This document shows positions 1-11,564 of a stretch of DNA of 64,000 bases, piece after piece; within the stretch, counting starts at the first letter, position 1, and the number at the start of each line of letters is the position of its first letter. A program made the position numbers and the translations under genes. Source of the stretch: Seriola aureovittata (Eukaryota > Chordata > Actinopteri > Carangiformes > Carangidae); the NCBI RefSeq assembly GCF_021018895.1, contig NC_079386.1, positions 186,001-250,000 on the forward strand, written 5' to 3'. The notes under the pieces were generated by a model. That model was given only the letters and a program-made list of their open reading frames with translations. It ran no database searches and was not told where the DNA came from.

Positions 1-60
1 CTGTGCTGTCCATTAAAGGCATAAAAGCCCAAAAAAAATATACTTAAAAAAAAAAAAAAC
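1..60 (+). mobile_element. 3' tail of a tRNA-derived SINE, cut by the window edge
   Basis: The first 60 bases match the tail of the SINE seen whole at 22793-22990 and 30113-30314: an ACTGTGCTGTCC-like segment, an AAAGGCATAAAAGCCC-like segment, then A-rich DNA. It lies in the opposite orientation to those copies. The tRNA-like head would be left of the window. Confidence 0.75.
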
Positions 61-1190
61 GACTACCGTTGTGTTTGGCGACTCTCTTCTGTCACTCTGC
101 AAATTTACATTTAAATAAACGGACACATTTTATGATGTAGGCCGAAAAATGAGCTTCCCCTCCTTATAAGACCAGCAGCCGCCACTGGACTCCGGGTATA
201 CAGGGATGTAATCTGTAACTAGTCTGAATGGTGGAGCCAGACAACCACGAGGACGTGATTTTAGTTTAATTACTGCTGTGTCACATAAACCAATTCACCA
301 GCCTTGAACCGAAGCCATACTCCACTCGCAGCTCCACTCATTAATTGCTGTGTTGGCCATGAATAGTGTATTAGCAGTTATTTCTCAACAACTCAGTAAA
401 AAAACACTAAAACTGCATGGTGTCTAATCTTCCATGAACTGAGTTACAGTTTGTAGGTTTTTAGCACAAATTTAGACCTTCAGGCACAACCTCTCCCACA
501 AGAGCTGTGGGAAAAGTTGTGTCTCCCACTCCAAAATACAGTAATGTAGTTTTATTGCCAACCAAGGCAAAGTATTTACAAGCCTATCCTAGTCTGTGGC
601 AGGGCATTAATCACAGACCAGCATTGGGCTGCTGGGGTCTGCTAAGGGGTTTGAAAGATTCAGGTTTCACTGGTCCATATGACAATGTAAGAACTGAAGG
701 TCCAGCTGAAACCAAGACTACCTAAGAGATCCACATTTTATTCAGATCTAGTGTAATGGGGTCACATTTTTTTAAGCATTAGGTTTCTAGTGTATATTAT
801 TTATGATTAATTTATTCTCAAGAATGACAAAAAATGCTTCAAAGTCTCAGATATCATCTACTGTGGCGGAGAGATGTAAAATCTAAACAATGCCTCGTCT
901 TCACTAATTATTAATCAAAACGCATCATTTCTCAGAGCCATGTTTCTTATCACCAGGATCTGTTACAGTTCCAGACACTGGCTTTAAATACCTTTGAACT
1001 TCTCATGACCCTGTCATGCCTTGATGCTGTTGAATTAAAAGCTTACACATGGACAGTGTTGGGTCCGAGCTCTGCCTCATGAGCGGGACACCATACGTTG
1101 GACCTTCAGTTGTCTATCAATTTATTGGCTATAATAAATTAAGAAAATATTAATATCAAAAATATTGATAGTAAACAATAACTTTAAAAT
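61..1190. other. No gene recognised (presumed intron)
   Basis: AT-rich noncoding DNA with stops in all frames at short intervals. The 72-codon frame at 507-725 shows no recognisable domain and is taken as chance. Confidence 0.5.
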
Positions 1191-2560
1191 GAATTAAAGT
1201 TCTCGGGGGGCACCAGCCTAAAACCATAAGCTATTAATCTGGAACTCTGACTAATAATTAACTTTATAACTATAACAAAATTACCATATCAACAGTAAGT
1301 AAAGGTTGAAGGATTGCAGTTCTACTGAGTGGAGGTTGGCAATATTCACACTTGTGAAACATTAAACACAGTTATACTTCAAGACATTTATTTACAATGG
1401 GACAGAGTAAAACACAGTGTTTACTCTAAAGTATATACAGGGAGTGTGTGTTTGTCTGTGTGTATGGGGGCGTTTCTGTGTGGACTGTGGTGGCCGATTC
1501 AAAATGGTTGCTGTGACCACATGGCCTGAACAAGGAAGATTACACAAGATGGTGGTAAACAAAGAAAAATACTCAAAATGGCCGCTGAGACCACCTGCTG
1601 TGTCTGTGTGTGTGTATGTATGTGGGGTGGGGGGGGGGGGTTCTTTGTTAGCCTAGCTCATGTAGTGTAAAGGTACCAGGTTAGAGGGAGAAGAAGGTTA
1701 GCTGCATGCAGGTTCTAGAACTGAGACATACGTGTGTGTGAACATACAAGTACTCAATTAATTGTATGACAAACCACAACCTAAGTAAACATTACAACTA
1801 CAAGACATTTACCAACATGTACATTAACAAAGTTAAGACTGCTTAGCTGTGCTGTGCTAGGTGAGGTTAGATCAGTCAGTTAATGTTACCCTGTCCTTGG
1901 AACAAAACAAAAAGGTCCTTTCCAGAGTTGTTGAAGAGTCCAGTGAGTTGGGTGGCTTCCTTGTGGAGTGAAGTACTGTCTGTCTTGGAAAGGAGCTAGT
2001 TTAGCTAGTTTCCTCTATCTTCTTCTTACAGAGTTGTTGTTCCATGCTAACTCTGCTGTGGCTGCTGTTGCTTGGGAATCAGCTGGCTGACCTTGTGTTG
2101 TAGCCGCTGATTCTGAAGGAGACTTGGTTCACTCTCAGTTAATCCTAAACAGGTCACTGCTGTTGAGGAGAAGAGTATTGCAGTTTGCCGGGGGCAGGCC
2201 AGCAAGAGAGCTATTGTCTCAGGTAGCAGGGCTGACCTGGGCTGGGAGCCTTGTTGCTCCTTGAAGAGCTGAGAGGGGAGACGAGGAGCTGCTGCTCCTG
2301 GACAAGCCAAGGAGAGAATAGAAAGAACAGAGAAGGAGATCTGGTTTTGTCTGGTGACACCCTGGGGGGTTACATGTCACACACTGACCAACACTGACTG
2401 GTCAGTGAGGTCCCTGGGGGAGTGTCGTCCCCAGGTGTGAACAGTCAGGAACTGTGGGAGGTGAGTTCTATTGTCTGTAGAACAAAGAGCATGTGGTCTC
2501 TGCCAGCTCGAATGTACCAACAGTGTCTCTCACCATCCAAACACTGGCTAAAGTTCCTCA
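1191..2560. other. Possible decayed repeat block of unknown class
   Basis: Less AT-rich than its surroundings, with GT/G-rich runs at 1587-1642, a short inverted repeat around 2385-2408 and a G-rich edge near 1203-1212. The texture suggests an LTR-like or other dispersed repeat, but there is no second copy in the window, no terminal repeat and no coding homology. The minus frame at 2047-2310 resembles no known protein. Confidence 0.2.
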
Positions 2561-5230
2561 TGTATCTTACAATATAGAAAGTGAAGGTCTGGACTAAGTT
2601 GCACCAAATGTAAATCTGTTTCTGTACAAAGTCCCTCTCAAATTCTGAGGTAGGACTGAAACTAGTGATTTACTTTTTAGAATAGCACTTTATAATGATG
2701 GGAAAAATATTAAACAGTATTTGATAAGTTAGTGTAACACAACTGACATGTTTTGTTGTTTGTAATTTTAAAATCTTGCCAGGTTGCATAGTTATTAAAG
2801 AACATTTTGACCAGGTATGTGGTAGATATGTTAAAGTTAAACCTTTTATTGTTGTTGTTTATACAAACAATATGTGCAGTGAAATATATCAAATATATTT
2901 CCAGACACAAAGTCGCTCAGACCAGTGCTGTTAAGTAAATGGAAAGCTTATCTATGTTTGTGGTTTGGTAGCAGTTGGTAATGCACTTCACTGTTAGCAG
3001 GCCACATTAATGATCAGTGAATGTGTTCAAGGCAGAAGCAATGAGTGGTGTTTGGCCTGTTTACTTTAGCCTAAGGACAGCAGAGTTGTTTCCGTATTAT
3101 CCTGGATGCCCTGTCAATAGCTTACACTTAGTTTTCCTAACAGCCTCTTCATTTTGAAATGGCTTTGGAGGAGTGATGTTTACAGCGCCCAGCTCCAGGT
3201 GAATTTTAAATAGGTGAACACGGGGGCTTTTCAGCAAAGATAAAATACCAAAGTTGCAAACGAGAGCCCTCTATTCCTCACATCAGCATTCATCCAGACA
3301 CCCACATCCATTTACAAAAACATTTCATGCAGCTGAAGAGTGAGGCAAGATGCTGAGCACAATGAGCAGGGAGCAGCTAATAAATTACCCCTAAGGAGTG
3401 CATCTAAAGTTCTTTTTTTCATGGTGCTCAGGTGGCTAAGTACACAAACATAAGCAAGTCTTTATAGAGGGGATTATGCACCTTGCCACCATGCCTCAGT
3501 CCCATCTTCTAGAAAGGGCTCAGCAGGATGAATATTGAAGATCTGTGGCCTGGAATATAGTTGGGTGATAGGTCATAAGTTGTACTGGTACTGCTACTTG
3601 TATTGTAACTGAAAGTGACTGGTTCCTCAGTCCTCAGGCAGCTCCGCTGGCTCCATGTGTCGCTCTTTTTGAAGGTGGAATTGTTACCTCACAGCCATTA
3701 GTAGTGAAAATAGGAATTTTCATTTTCTTTAAATGACACATCATGCTTTGAATTTGTCCAGTAAAATATGGTGTGCTCCGCCACAGATGGAGTAAAATAT
3801 CCAGGGTAGGTGGAATGAAATAGTATGGCTTTTTGGCTCGAATGGATTTGATTTAAATGGAAATTATTTTGTATAAAATTATCCCTTCAACTCCCCTGTT
3901 TTGAAGTTTTAAGTTGTTTTGACGATTGAGGCTTGAACTTGATGGTAAACTGACTTCACAATGGAGCTGCAAATCACAGATCTGGTCACAGCATCAGTGA
4001 ATTGTTCTTTTCTTGTAAACAATGTTAGATAATATGCTAATGATGAACAGAGATTGGGTTTTCATCTCCGTCCTTCATGGAACTCTGGGACAAACAACGC
4101 CTTGACTTCTAGATTTCTGTTTTTCTTTCAATAATTTTTGCAGACCCCGTCTGAAGCCTGAGATCTTCATGTGATAAGGCTTCCACACTGATTTCATTCA
4201 AACGCTTTGTAAGTGAGAGCAGGTTGATTGTCTGATGGCAGATTAGTTTGGAGGTTAAATCTGCTGCTATACTATTTTGAAAATGTATTTTGATGTATTG
4301 TTGAATATTCAGTGCAGGGTGCAGACGCCATTTTTATTGTACCAGTAGCTGCTGTAAAAGAAAATATGGTGGAAATAATCACTATAGTGAGAAGAGAGAA
4401 TGATTTAAAAGCCTGGTTCTTTGTCTACAACAACAAAGGGATAGAGATGGTGTGTTAATTCCCTAAACCAATCAGGGTAGATCACTGTTTTCTAGCAACA
4501 GCTGAGGACATGTGAGGATGTAAACATCAGCTGCTCTAATGATGTCTAAAACTCAGTAAATCTTCTATTATGGCCTATAACAAGTTAGAGTAAACTAAAA
4601 TGAAATAAATAAAAGTAAACTTACATTTAGAATTTCATAAATAAATAACAGTGCTGTCCATATTAATACTTGATATGAACTAAACAAAAGTATGATTGAT
4701 TGTGACACAATTTGTAAATACATCACAGTTTGTAAATCAATCATTGTGACTGAAGAGTAGCAGTGAGCAGACAAACGTCTGAAACAAGCGCCAAAGTGGC
4801 AGAAAGATACGAATTCACAACTTACAGTCAGGACTTTCACAATGAAATCAGAGTGGAAACAGAATGCAGAGATTTGTGATTTGGACCTCTGAGTTGAAGT
4901 GACAGGCTTTGTGTCCAGGAAAATATGCACAGCTAGTCATTTGAAAATGAGCTTAACTAAATCTGTGGGGAGACTTGTGATTCAGATTGTGGATCATGAT
5001 TCTACCTAAAAAGATGGTGATGTGATCTTTTGGCCAGATTTCCCACCTCTGACGTAAAGGTAACATCAGTGAAGAAATACCAAGATATTGAGCAGCTGCC
5101 TGTTTTCAGTTTTGTTCTTAATGAGACTGTGCATGTAGAGGTTCAAACATTTAAGTTAAGTTTTCCAGTCTATAAGCAGGGGTCCTTTTTTTCTCAAGGT
5201 CCACATTTTCCTCTTTTTCTGTGTTTTATT
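2561..5230. other. No gene recognised (presumed intron)
   Basis: AT-rich noncoding DNA. An exon-like segment at 4144-4208 has good splice sites but stops in all three frames (see rejected items). The 111-codon minus frame at 4595-4930 has no recognisable domain. Confidence 0.45.
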
Positions 5231-5688
5231 TGAAGTGGTTTTAAGAACCTCAATGCAGTTTTACATGGCCTCTCTCAGGCTTCTCTCTGGAGCTCTAGCA
5301 ACAACACGTGAGCCAATCCTTTTCTCTTCTGATTGGCTCACGGACGTGTTGGTGCTAGAGCCCCAGAGAGAGCTCTAGCTTGACTGTTTTCTGAGTGATC
5401 CAATGAAAATATAGCAGATTTCAGGTAAACACCCAGAGAAAAAAAATCCTGCAAGGTTGGATGGTAGGTCCAGGTGGGTGGTGACTGCTTTGTAGTGACA
5501 TCACAAAGTTCCAGAAATCCTGGCGGCTGGTTTTAAGGCTCAGTTTCTGAATACAGGCTGTGTGCATTTCTCTGTGGACTGAGCGTTATGATACTTTCAT
5601 AGTATTAATATAGAAGCTAGACCTGCTTTATAATGAAACAACACATGAACATCTACCTTTATACTATATGGACCTTTACGTTATTTAT
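5231..5688 (+). mobile_element. MITE-like dispersed repeat with internal hairpin
   Basis: The 3' part (about 5500-5688) recurs at 35431-35572 and the 5' part recurs inverted at 40553-40690, so this is a dispersed element. The 5' part holds a long imperfect inverted repeat: 5281-5318 pairs with 5331-5372 across a short pyrimidine-rich loop. No coding capacity. Most likely a non-autonomous DNA transposon; the superfamily is not resolved because clear terminal repeats and target duplications were not found. Confidence 0.6.
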
Positions 5689-6442
5689 TTTTGAAGCCTT
5701 AACTGCTGTCGGGTATGGTCACAGTCAGGACTGAGGGTGAACTGTGAAGTTTCTCCGCTTGGAAGGTGTTGTAACCGTCAGTCCATCGTTGTGGATTCAA
5801 TCACGGATCTCCTCTCTTTTCTCACTGATTTTGTCTTCCTCTCTATCCTGCATAGATGTCGTATGTTATAGAAAGTAGCATAGACTGAAGCTGCCTGGGT
5901 CACTTGTTTTTACATGAGAGGCCAACATCACAAACATCCAGCTGTGCAATCACAATAACATACTTTTCTGAATTCCTTCTCAGACGGTAACAATTAAGCA
6001 GGCCATTAGCTTTTGTTATTGTTTGTAGCGTGGGAAATTCTCCTATGTGAATTCATTGAGAATATTTGGAAGCTGTGATGCATGTGATTAGCATGGATAC
6101 CATGTCTGTCACAGCATAAGGTGGCATCAGAGCCAGGAGATCCTGACAAACATCGACATGCTCATAAACGAGCTGCAGCCGTTGTTTGATAATGAAACTC
6201 AACTTTTCCATTTGTCTGAGGCTTTTTTAAACATTATAACATTACTGGCAATTGTTTGTGACATGAGACAATTAGTAGATGTGTAGCATATAATAAGGGT
6301 GTGTGGTTGACGATTTGATACAAACCGACTCAGAAGAATGTGATTCCTCCGAACGAGTGGCGCTGGTTTCTGTTTTAATCACACACACACAAATGATGAT
6401 TATAAAACTCGGTTATACACTTTATTTATTTATTTATTTTTT
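5689..6442. other. No gene recognised; ends in an ATTT-rich run
   Basis: Noncoding AT-rich DNA. The run of TTTA/T at about 6421-6443 abuts the end of the retrovirus-like element, which lies on the minus strand, so in element sense it is an A-rich tail. Confidence 0.4.
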
Positions 6443-7530
6443 TTAGTTCCTCTCGGCTTCCTTCTCCTGTGCTGTGGCGTTCTTAGCACACTGAGAGAGG
6501 TGATATCAGTTGTAACCCTTCCCAGCCAGTTTTACTGCCGAGTGTGTTCTGGCTGTCACTTTGAATGGTCCTGTCCACCGTGGTTCACTTCACTTCCTCT
6601 TTATGGCCTTCAGATACAGGAACTCTGGAGGTCCTCCTGATCCTAGCTCTGGCTCCTGTTCCCGCGTGGAGAAGCTGTTGGTGAATCTGTCGGGATGGAG
6701 AATTCTGACACCAGAGCGTTTATTTTCACATAATATGGTTTATATCCCACATTAGAAATCTCTTTCAGGGAGTGAGTTGGACCAGGTATTTCTCTGCCGT
6801 GATGTAACTCAAAAGGAGTCAAACTAGTCTCCCTGTTTACTGCAGATCTCACTCCCAAGAGCGCCAAAGTCAGAGCCTCTGGCCACTTAAGTTTGTATGA
6901 CATTACAATTTTTAATAATTTGCTTTTTAATGTCTGATTCATGCTCTCCACTTTGCCCTGAGACTGAGGGTGATATACAGTCCCATATTTATGTTTTAAT
7001 CCTAAGGCTTTCTCAACTTTCTCCATGTCTTTATTTTTGAAGTGTGTTCCATTATCAGAGCGAATTAGTCTGGGAAAACCGTAAGTGGGAATGTAGTGGT
7101 TTATCAAACATTTTATCACTGATGTGGCGTCCTCCTTTGCGGTGGGATAGGCCTCAACCCACCGTGAGAAGGAGTCCACAATCACCAACAAATAACGTTT
7201 CCCACCTTCACGCCTTAACATGTCTGTGAAATCAATAGTGATTTCCTGACCTGGTGCAGCTGGTTCTGGACACATGCCAGCCTCTACTCTAAAGGCTGGT
7301 CTTACGTTACATCTCTGACACACTGAGCAATCTTTAACAAAGTTTTTGATTACAGCATTCTTGCCGTCAATCCACCAGTGTCGTAAGTCATGTGTCATCT
7401 GTCCAGTGCTCCTGTGGTCAGGTCCATGAGTCTGTGTCAACATGCTGTTTAGCCACTGAGGGGGCATTATCACCTGACTATTTACATGCCATATTCCTTG
7501 GCTGTTTTGTTGACCCCTTTTGACTTCCAC
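6443..7530 (-). pseudogene. Retroviral integrase, broken near the C-terminus
   Basis: An open frame of 295 codons (6643-7530) covers the end of the zinc-binding domain (CSVCQRC) and the DDE catalytic core: the first Asp in IDFTD, the second in SDNGTHF, and the Glu in QGKVESMNQ. The KWPEAL...TPFELHHGR block that follows is typical of gamma-type integrases. Past 6643 a different frame carries a GPFKVT motif (GPY/F domain, about 6560-6580), so an indel separates core and C-terminus, and that segment has an in-frame TGA near 6507. In life this enzyme joins viral DNA to the host chromosome. This copy cannot give a full protein. Confidence 0.88.
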
Positions 7531-7742
7531 TGAGTCTTTATCTCTTCTGATGCAGTTTCTTGTGCTGCTTTGACTGTTCTTAGTTCTGCTTTCTGCGCTG
7601 ACACGCTTCCTGTTTGACTATTCTGGGGGTCTCATCTATCCCTAGTTCCACCACAGCGTATCCTGCCTGCAACCCACTGTCTGAAACAACAGCCATCTGT
7701 GTACATTTCCACTTCAGGATTTACCAAAGGTTTCACTCAAAT
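7531..7742 (-). pseudogene. RNase H remnant of the retrovirus-like element
   Basis: The minus strand between the RT connection and integrase holds a short stretch with a YTDG motif, the usual start of retroviral RNase H, followed by a segment like the GYAVVELG strand but in a shifted frame. Most of the domain, including its other acidic residues, is missing or out of frame. Confidence 0.6.
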
Positions 7743-8620
7743 CAGTCCTCACCTTGGTCCTGTCCTATGTAGCTGTTATGCAACAATGTGGTGTCCCTTT
7801 CAATATTTGTTCTTCCATGTTGATTCCTTGATGTACAAATGTTATGTGTGGTTGTGTTAGCACTTTGAGAATCCTGCTCCTGTCTTAGTGGTGTCAGTGT
7901 GAATGCAGAGGATGTCACAAATGCAACTGTAGCGTGAGAGGTTAAGATTATCAGTGGGTGGTGCATGACTACATGTGCGATTTTTTTCTATCAATTTAGC
8001 AACTGCTGCTGCATATCTGACACACTGAGCGGCTCTTTTTTCCTGTACATCAAACAGTACACTGCAGTATATTAACACTCTCCTAATCCCCCTTTGTTTC
8101 TGATAGAGAACACCATATGCAGATGCTTGTCTCTCAGAAACATCAAGAAAAAATGGTTGAGTGTAATCGGGGGGCGCCAAAGATGTGGCCTGTGACAGAT
8201 CCTGTTTGAGACAAATAAAATCTGAATCAGCCTCAACCGTCCAGTCCAACTTGGCACTGAGACTGCGGCACCCCTGAGCTTTAACCAGTGCACGCAGAGA
8301 CTCAGTCCTACCGGCATAATCAGGCACAAAATGTCTGGAGTAACCTGTGAGACCCAACTCTTTAGCCTGATGTCCTGCATGCAAGGCCAAAGATACGTGG
8401 GGGGTGGCAGTGTTAGACATTCTATACCAAGATTTCCTATACTCAGGAAGCACAACTGCTGCTGCCACTCCTTCTTGTCCCACATATATGCCTTCTACAT
8501 GCAGGGCCCAGGTATCTCCTTCTATCTTGTCTTCAAATTCAGCCTTATATATCCAATCTTCATTCTTATCATAATATAAAGTACAATGGGGAGGGTCGGG
8601 AACAGAGTGTTAGGAGTTGA
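7743..8620 (-). pseudogene. Retroviral pol: protease-RT spacer joined to RT connection, catalytic core deleted
   Basis: A frame running left from about 8600 through 7857 starts with sequence like the spacer between protease and RT of related fish elements (around VLPEYRKSWY). At about 8365-8375 it passes in frame into the RT connection region (GYSRHFVPDYAGRTE, then PDYTQPFFLDVSE). The fingers and palm, including the expected YxDD motif, are absent, so the deletion kept the frame open. A second frame at 7742-7966 continues the connection after an indel. The product could not polymerise DNA. Confidence 0.75.
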
Positions 8621-8667
8621 GAGAGTGAATCCATGGAGCCCATAAATCAAATTGTTCTACCAAGGGA

Positions 8668-9279
8668 TTATTTTCTGTATTTAACAATACCCAATACATC
8701 AGCTGGTGATTCAGCAGCAGTATATGGAGCAGAGGCACCCAGGGGCATTTGCTTAACAGACGTATCGATAGAAGAGCTGCAGGTGATCACAGTTCCATCT
8801 GGAAAATGCATAGTTGTTCCCTGAGGTGCACATTTCACTGCAACTCCCAGGCGAACCAACAAGTCTCTTCCCATCAGGTTCACAGGACAGTCCGGTGCGT
8901 AGACAAAAGAGTGTCTCAGCGTTTGGTTTCCCACAGTCACAACAGTTTCTTCCATGAAAGGCAGATTTTGTTCAGTGCCAGAAAATCCCAAAACAGAAAC
9001 ATAAGTGGATGAGAGTCTGCAAGGTGGATCACTCAAGGTTGAGTAGCGAGCTCCTGTGTCCACCATTGCCCATTTTGTTTTCCCATTCACCTTCAGAGAA
9101 AAACAGGGAGCTACCCCTAACCCTAACCCTGTAGTTCCCCTTCTGTTTGGCACCCCTATGGCTGCTGTGGGAACTGTCCCCATGCACCAGGATGTGCAGG
9201 CCATCCTCCTGGGGCCATATGTGGATTGGGTGCCTGCTGGGGTGGGTTTGAAGCTGCTCCCCCTGGGGGACCACCGCTT
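8668..9279 (-). pseudogene. Retroviral aspartic protease (pro) region
   Basis: Contains the catalytic VDTGA motif (about 9050-9065) and the later NLMGRDLL motif typical of retropepsins, at roughly the expected spacing. The frame is open from at least 9279 to 8668. It overlaps the end of gag in the -1 frame, and the first ATG in this frame (9204) is only the first Met after the overlap, so translation would more likely be by frameshifting than by a new start. Retropepsins cleave Gag and Gag-Pol. The domain itself is largely intact, but the element as a whole is dead. Confidence 0.8.
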
Positions 9280-10548
9280 TTTCCCTGCTGCCGAGCATAG
9301 CCGTTATAAGGGCAATCATTGACCCAATGGTCCATTTCTCCACAAATAAAGCATCCCTTGTTTTTCACTCCCCCTGCTCCTCCCTTATTGCCTGCCTTCC
9401 CTCCCTTTCTCTGTCCATTGTTTTGATGATACCCTCCCTGGTTTCCTGGACCCTGGAACATCTGACCTGGTGTGAGTACTGGCACTGGGATATGTACAGG
9501 GTAGTAAGGGTATGGATTAGGGGAAGGGTTAGGAGGGGGAGATGGGGATAGGGAAAGAGCTGGAGCAGCAACAACATCCATAGAAGGCATTTGCAGCATT
9601 TGTTTGTGTTGCTTAGCACTAGTTTTCTTATCTGTCACCTGATCTCTAGCCTGTTGTAGCTGCAGCTTTAAAAGCTGACCTTTAAGCTCCTCCATCTCAC
9701 CTTCTCTCTTTTTCTGCTTTTGAGTTTGGGCATCCATATGATGTGTGAAATGTCTGTCCCTGTGTGAGCTGTGATACTTTGTTTAACCATGGTTGGGCTC
9801 CATCCCTAAGAGGAAGCAGCTGATTGACTAAGCCTGTCCAATGAGAATGATTTATATTCAGCTGGAATATTATACGTGCCTCCTCTAAAAAGGGGCATCT
9901 GCAGGTCTTTGGGCTGTTGGAATCCTTCTTTTCTCTCCCTACATTCTTTAAGTCTCTCAGACCTTCTTAATCCTGTTCATTCTACTATAACACTACGTAT
10001 ATTTCCTGATACGTACTCTTCACCTTCTCTGTCACCCTCATCATCACCATCATTCTTACTCTCTCCCTCTAGCCCTACATCATCATACTGCCCTCCACAT
10101 GTTCCCTGCGACGTCTGTGTACACTGTTCTCTCATTTTCTCAAATTCCCACCTATCTCGCCACTCCCCCATAATCTCTGACCCCTGTCCTGAGTTTGCAT
10201 GCATGATTCCTTGTTCCATATCCTGATCAAAGTCAATGACTCTTTTAACTGGTGGCTCTGTTTATGGTGTAGTTGGTGGTCTTTTGTCCTAGTGGTGTCA
10301 GTCGTGTCTGGAGAGTCTTTTTTATGTCTTCTTTACAGTCATCATGTGGAAACCAGCCAAGGTGTCGCTTTGTTCCGTACCAGTCCTCTAAATGTTAGAT
10401 TTTCTCTCTTTTCTTCTCTGGCTGACACACTAGCACACATGTTTTTTATTACTTCCCATTTCTTTCCCCAAGTCCCTGGAACTCCAAAATCTTTTTTCAG
10501 GGTGGGAATGTTAGACTCTGCTTTTTCACGATTGAATTCACCTTCCAT
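9156..10548 (-). pseudogene. Retroviral gag, in three frame-shifted pieces
   Basis: The N-terminal piece (10342-10548, 68 codons) starts with ATG and contains a GTWGKKWEVIKN stretch. A middle acidic piece lies at 9977-10219. The C-terminal piece (9156-9737) has a charged helix likely to form a coiled coil, a Pro-rich linker, a basic Gly/Lys stretch and one CCHC knuckle (CFICGEMDHWVNDC) typical of nucleocapsid. A single knuckle fits gamma-type elements. The pieces are in different frames, so at least two indels separate them. Whether capsid is complete between them could not be judged. Confidence 0.72.
9279..9285 (-). promoter_or_regulatory. Candidate -1 ribosomal frameshift heptamer between gag and pro
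   Basis: On the minus strand the heptamer G GGA AAA lies in the gag reading frame with the spacing expected of a slippery site. From it the -1 frame is open through the overlap into the protease. GC-rich, partly self-complementary sequence follows at 9255-9275. This fits gag-pro frameshifting as used by several retroviruses, but it is read from sequence only. Confidence 0.45.
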
Positions 10549-11139
10549 GTTTACAGACTAATTCCTCAGTTATGCACTACAAAGTAATTAATGTACTTCA
10601 CACATGGAAATATCTCATGAATGACTACTGTAGGTCAATCGGGGCTGCTGAGAGACAATCTTCTACAGTTCCCTCCTAAGGAGAGGCTGCAGTCTCTCAC
10701 TGGGTGCCCCCTACTTAAATAAAAGTACGTGTAGGCCCCCTACAACGTACAAACACAAGGTGTAGGCTTTTAAGGCCCGAAGCCCCCTACTTAAATAAAA
10801 GTATGTGTAGGCCCCCTACAACGTACAAACACGTGCGTATACACAAATAACACTAGAGTTCAGGGATTTAGGTCCGAAACCTCCTCTGATTTTTCTACGT
10901 TATTTGCTTTTTGCTCACTGCTTGGTTTACTCAGATTACACGTTAAATACTAGCAGGATGAAGAATGAACTACATGCTGGAGGTTATTTTAGTTTTGTCC
11001 AATTTGCACACTTTTGTTAAAAAGGTGGTGCTACCTTATTATTTGGGAAACCTTTTCTCCTGCGCAGTGTTCACCTGCCTCCCGCACTCATTATCCAGTC
11101 GCTGCTGGTCAGTTAAGCCTCACGTCAGGGTCACCAAAT
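10549..11139 (-). other. Leader of the retrovirus-like element with candidate primer-binding site
   Basis: Noncoding region between the candidate LTR and gag. Next to the LTR edge (11119-11138) the minus strand reads TTTGGTGACCCTGACGTG, which has the TGG start and length of a tRNA primer-binding site. The matching tRNA was not identified. It also contains the two-copy repeat at 10706-10832. Confidence 0.45.
10706..10832. repeat. Two 51-bp tandem copies at 76-bp period in the retroviral leader
   Basis: Copies at 10706-10756 and 10782-10832 begin GCCCCCTACTTAAATAAAAG and end ACGTACAAACAC. They differ at about one base and are separated by 25 bp. Confidence 0.85.
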
Positions 11140-11564
11140 TGAAAGAGCTTTTGCTGTTTAGAGAAAAAAACTCTCACCCCCACGGGGTGAGTGCAGTGTT
11201 CAAAATACTCAAAAGACCAGTGAATGTCCACACCAAAGAATTTAGTTCAAATTGTTTAGTGAATCTTTTCAGCAAGCAATGAAAAATTACAGAATTCTGG
11301 ATCAGATGTGCCTTTTTCTAACCAATAACAAGTGTTGGTCAGTCCACAGTCTGACAAACTAACTCTCCCTGATCCAGTATGTTTATACAAGTACAAACAA
11401 AGAAATGTGCACGGGCGTTTTGTTGTCTTCTGATTGGCTCTGCTGGCTTCCTCCTTCCCGTCTGACTCCGACCTTAAATGTCACCTAAAGCTCAGCACGC
11501 TCAAAGGAAGACAGTTAATATATACATAAATTACCACTTATCTCCGGCTGCCCCCCCTACACAT
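11140..11564 (-). mobile_element. Candidate 5' LTR of the retrovirus-like element
   Basis: On the + strand the segment starts TG at 11140, directly beside the candidate primer-binding site, and ends ...CTACACA near 11564, giving TG...CA ends in element sense. A TATAAA sits on the minus strand at about 11379-11384. No partner LTR exists at the other end of the element, so the boundaries cannot be confirmed by comparison. Confidence 0.45.

Larger units (their letters stand above)
6443..11564 (-). mobile_element. Decayed endogenous retrovirus (class I-like, gamma/epsilon-related)
   Basis: Reading leftwards: a candidate 5' LTR (about 11140-11564), leader, gag with one CCHC knuckle, protease, RT connection, RNase H remnant, and an integrase with a C-terminal GPF motif. 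The gene order and integrase sequence resemble gamma/epsilon-type retroviruses. The RT catalytic core is deleted, there are stops and frameshifts in gag, RNase H and integrase, no env frame is visible, and no second LTR is found at the left end, where the element stops in A-rich DNA. It is a broken old copy in an intron region, antisense to the ADAM gene. Confidence 0.85.

Noticed and set aside
4144..4208. Exon-like segment with strong acceptor and GTAAGT donor
   Set aside because: Contains a stop in all three frames and does not resemble an ADAM exon; could at most be noncoding.
9115..9130. CCCTAACCCTAACCCT, like telomere repeats
   Set aside because: Only about two and a half units, inside the protease coding sequence, where it encodes an ordinary Gly/Leu stretch.
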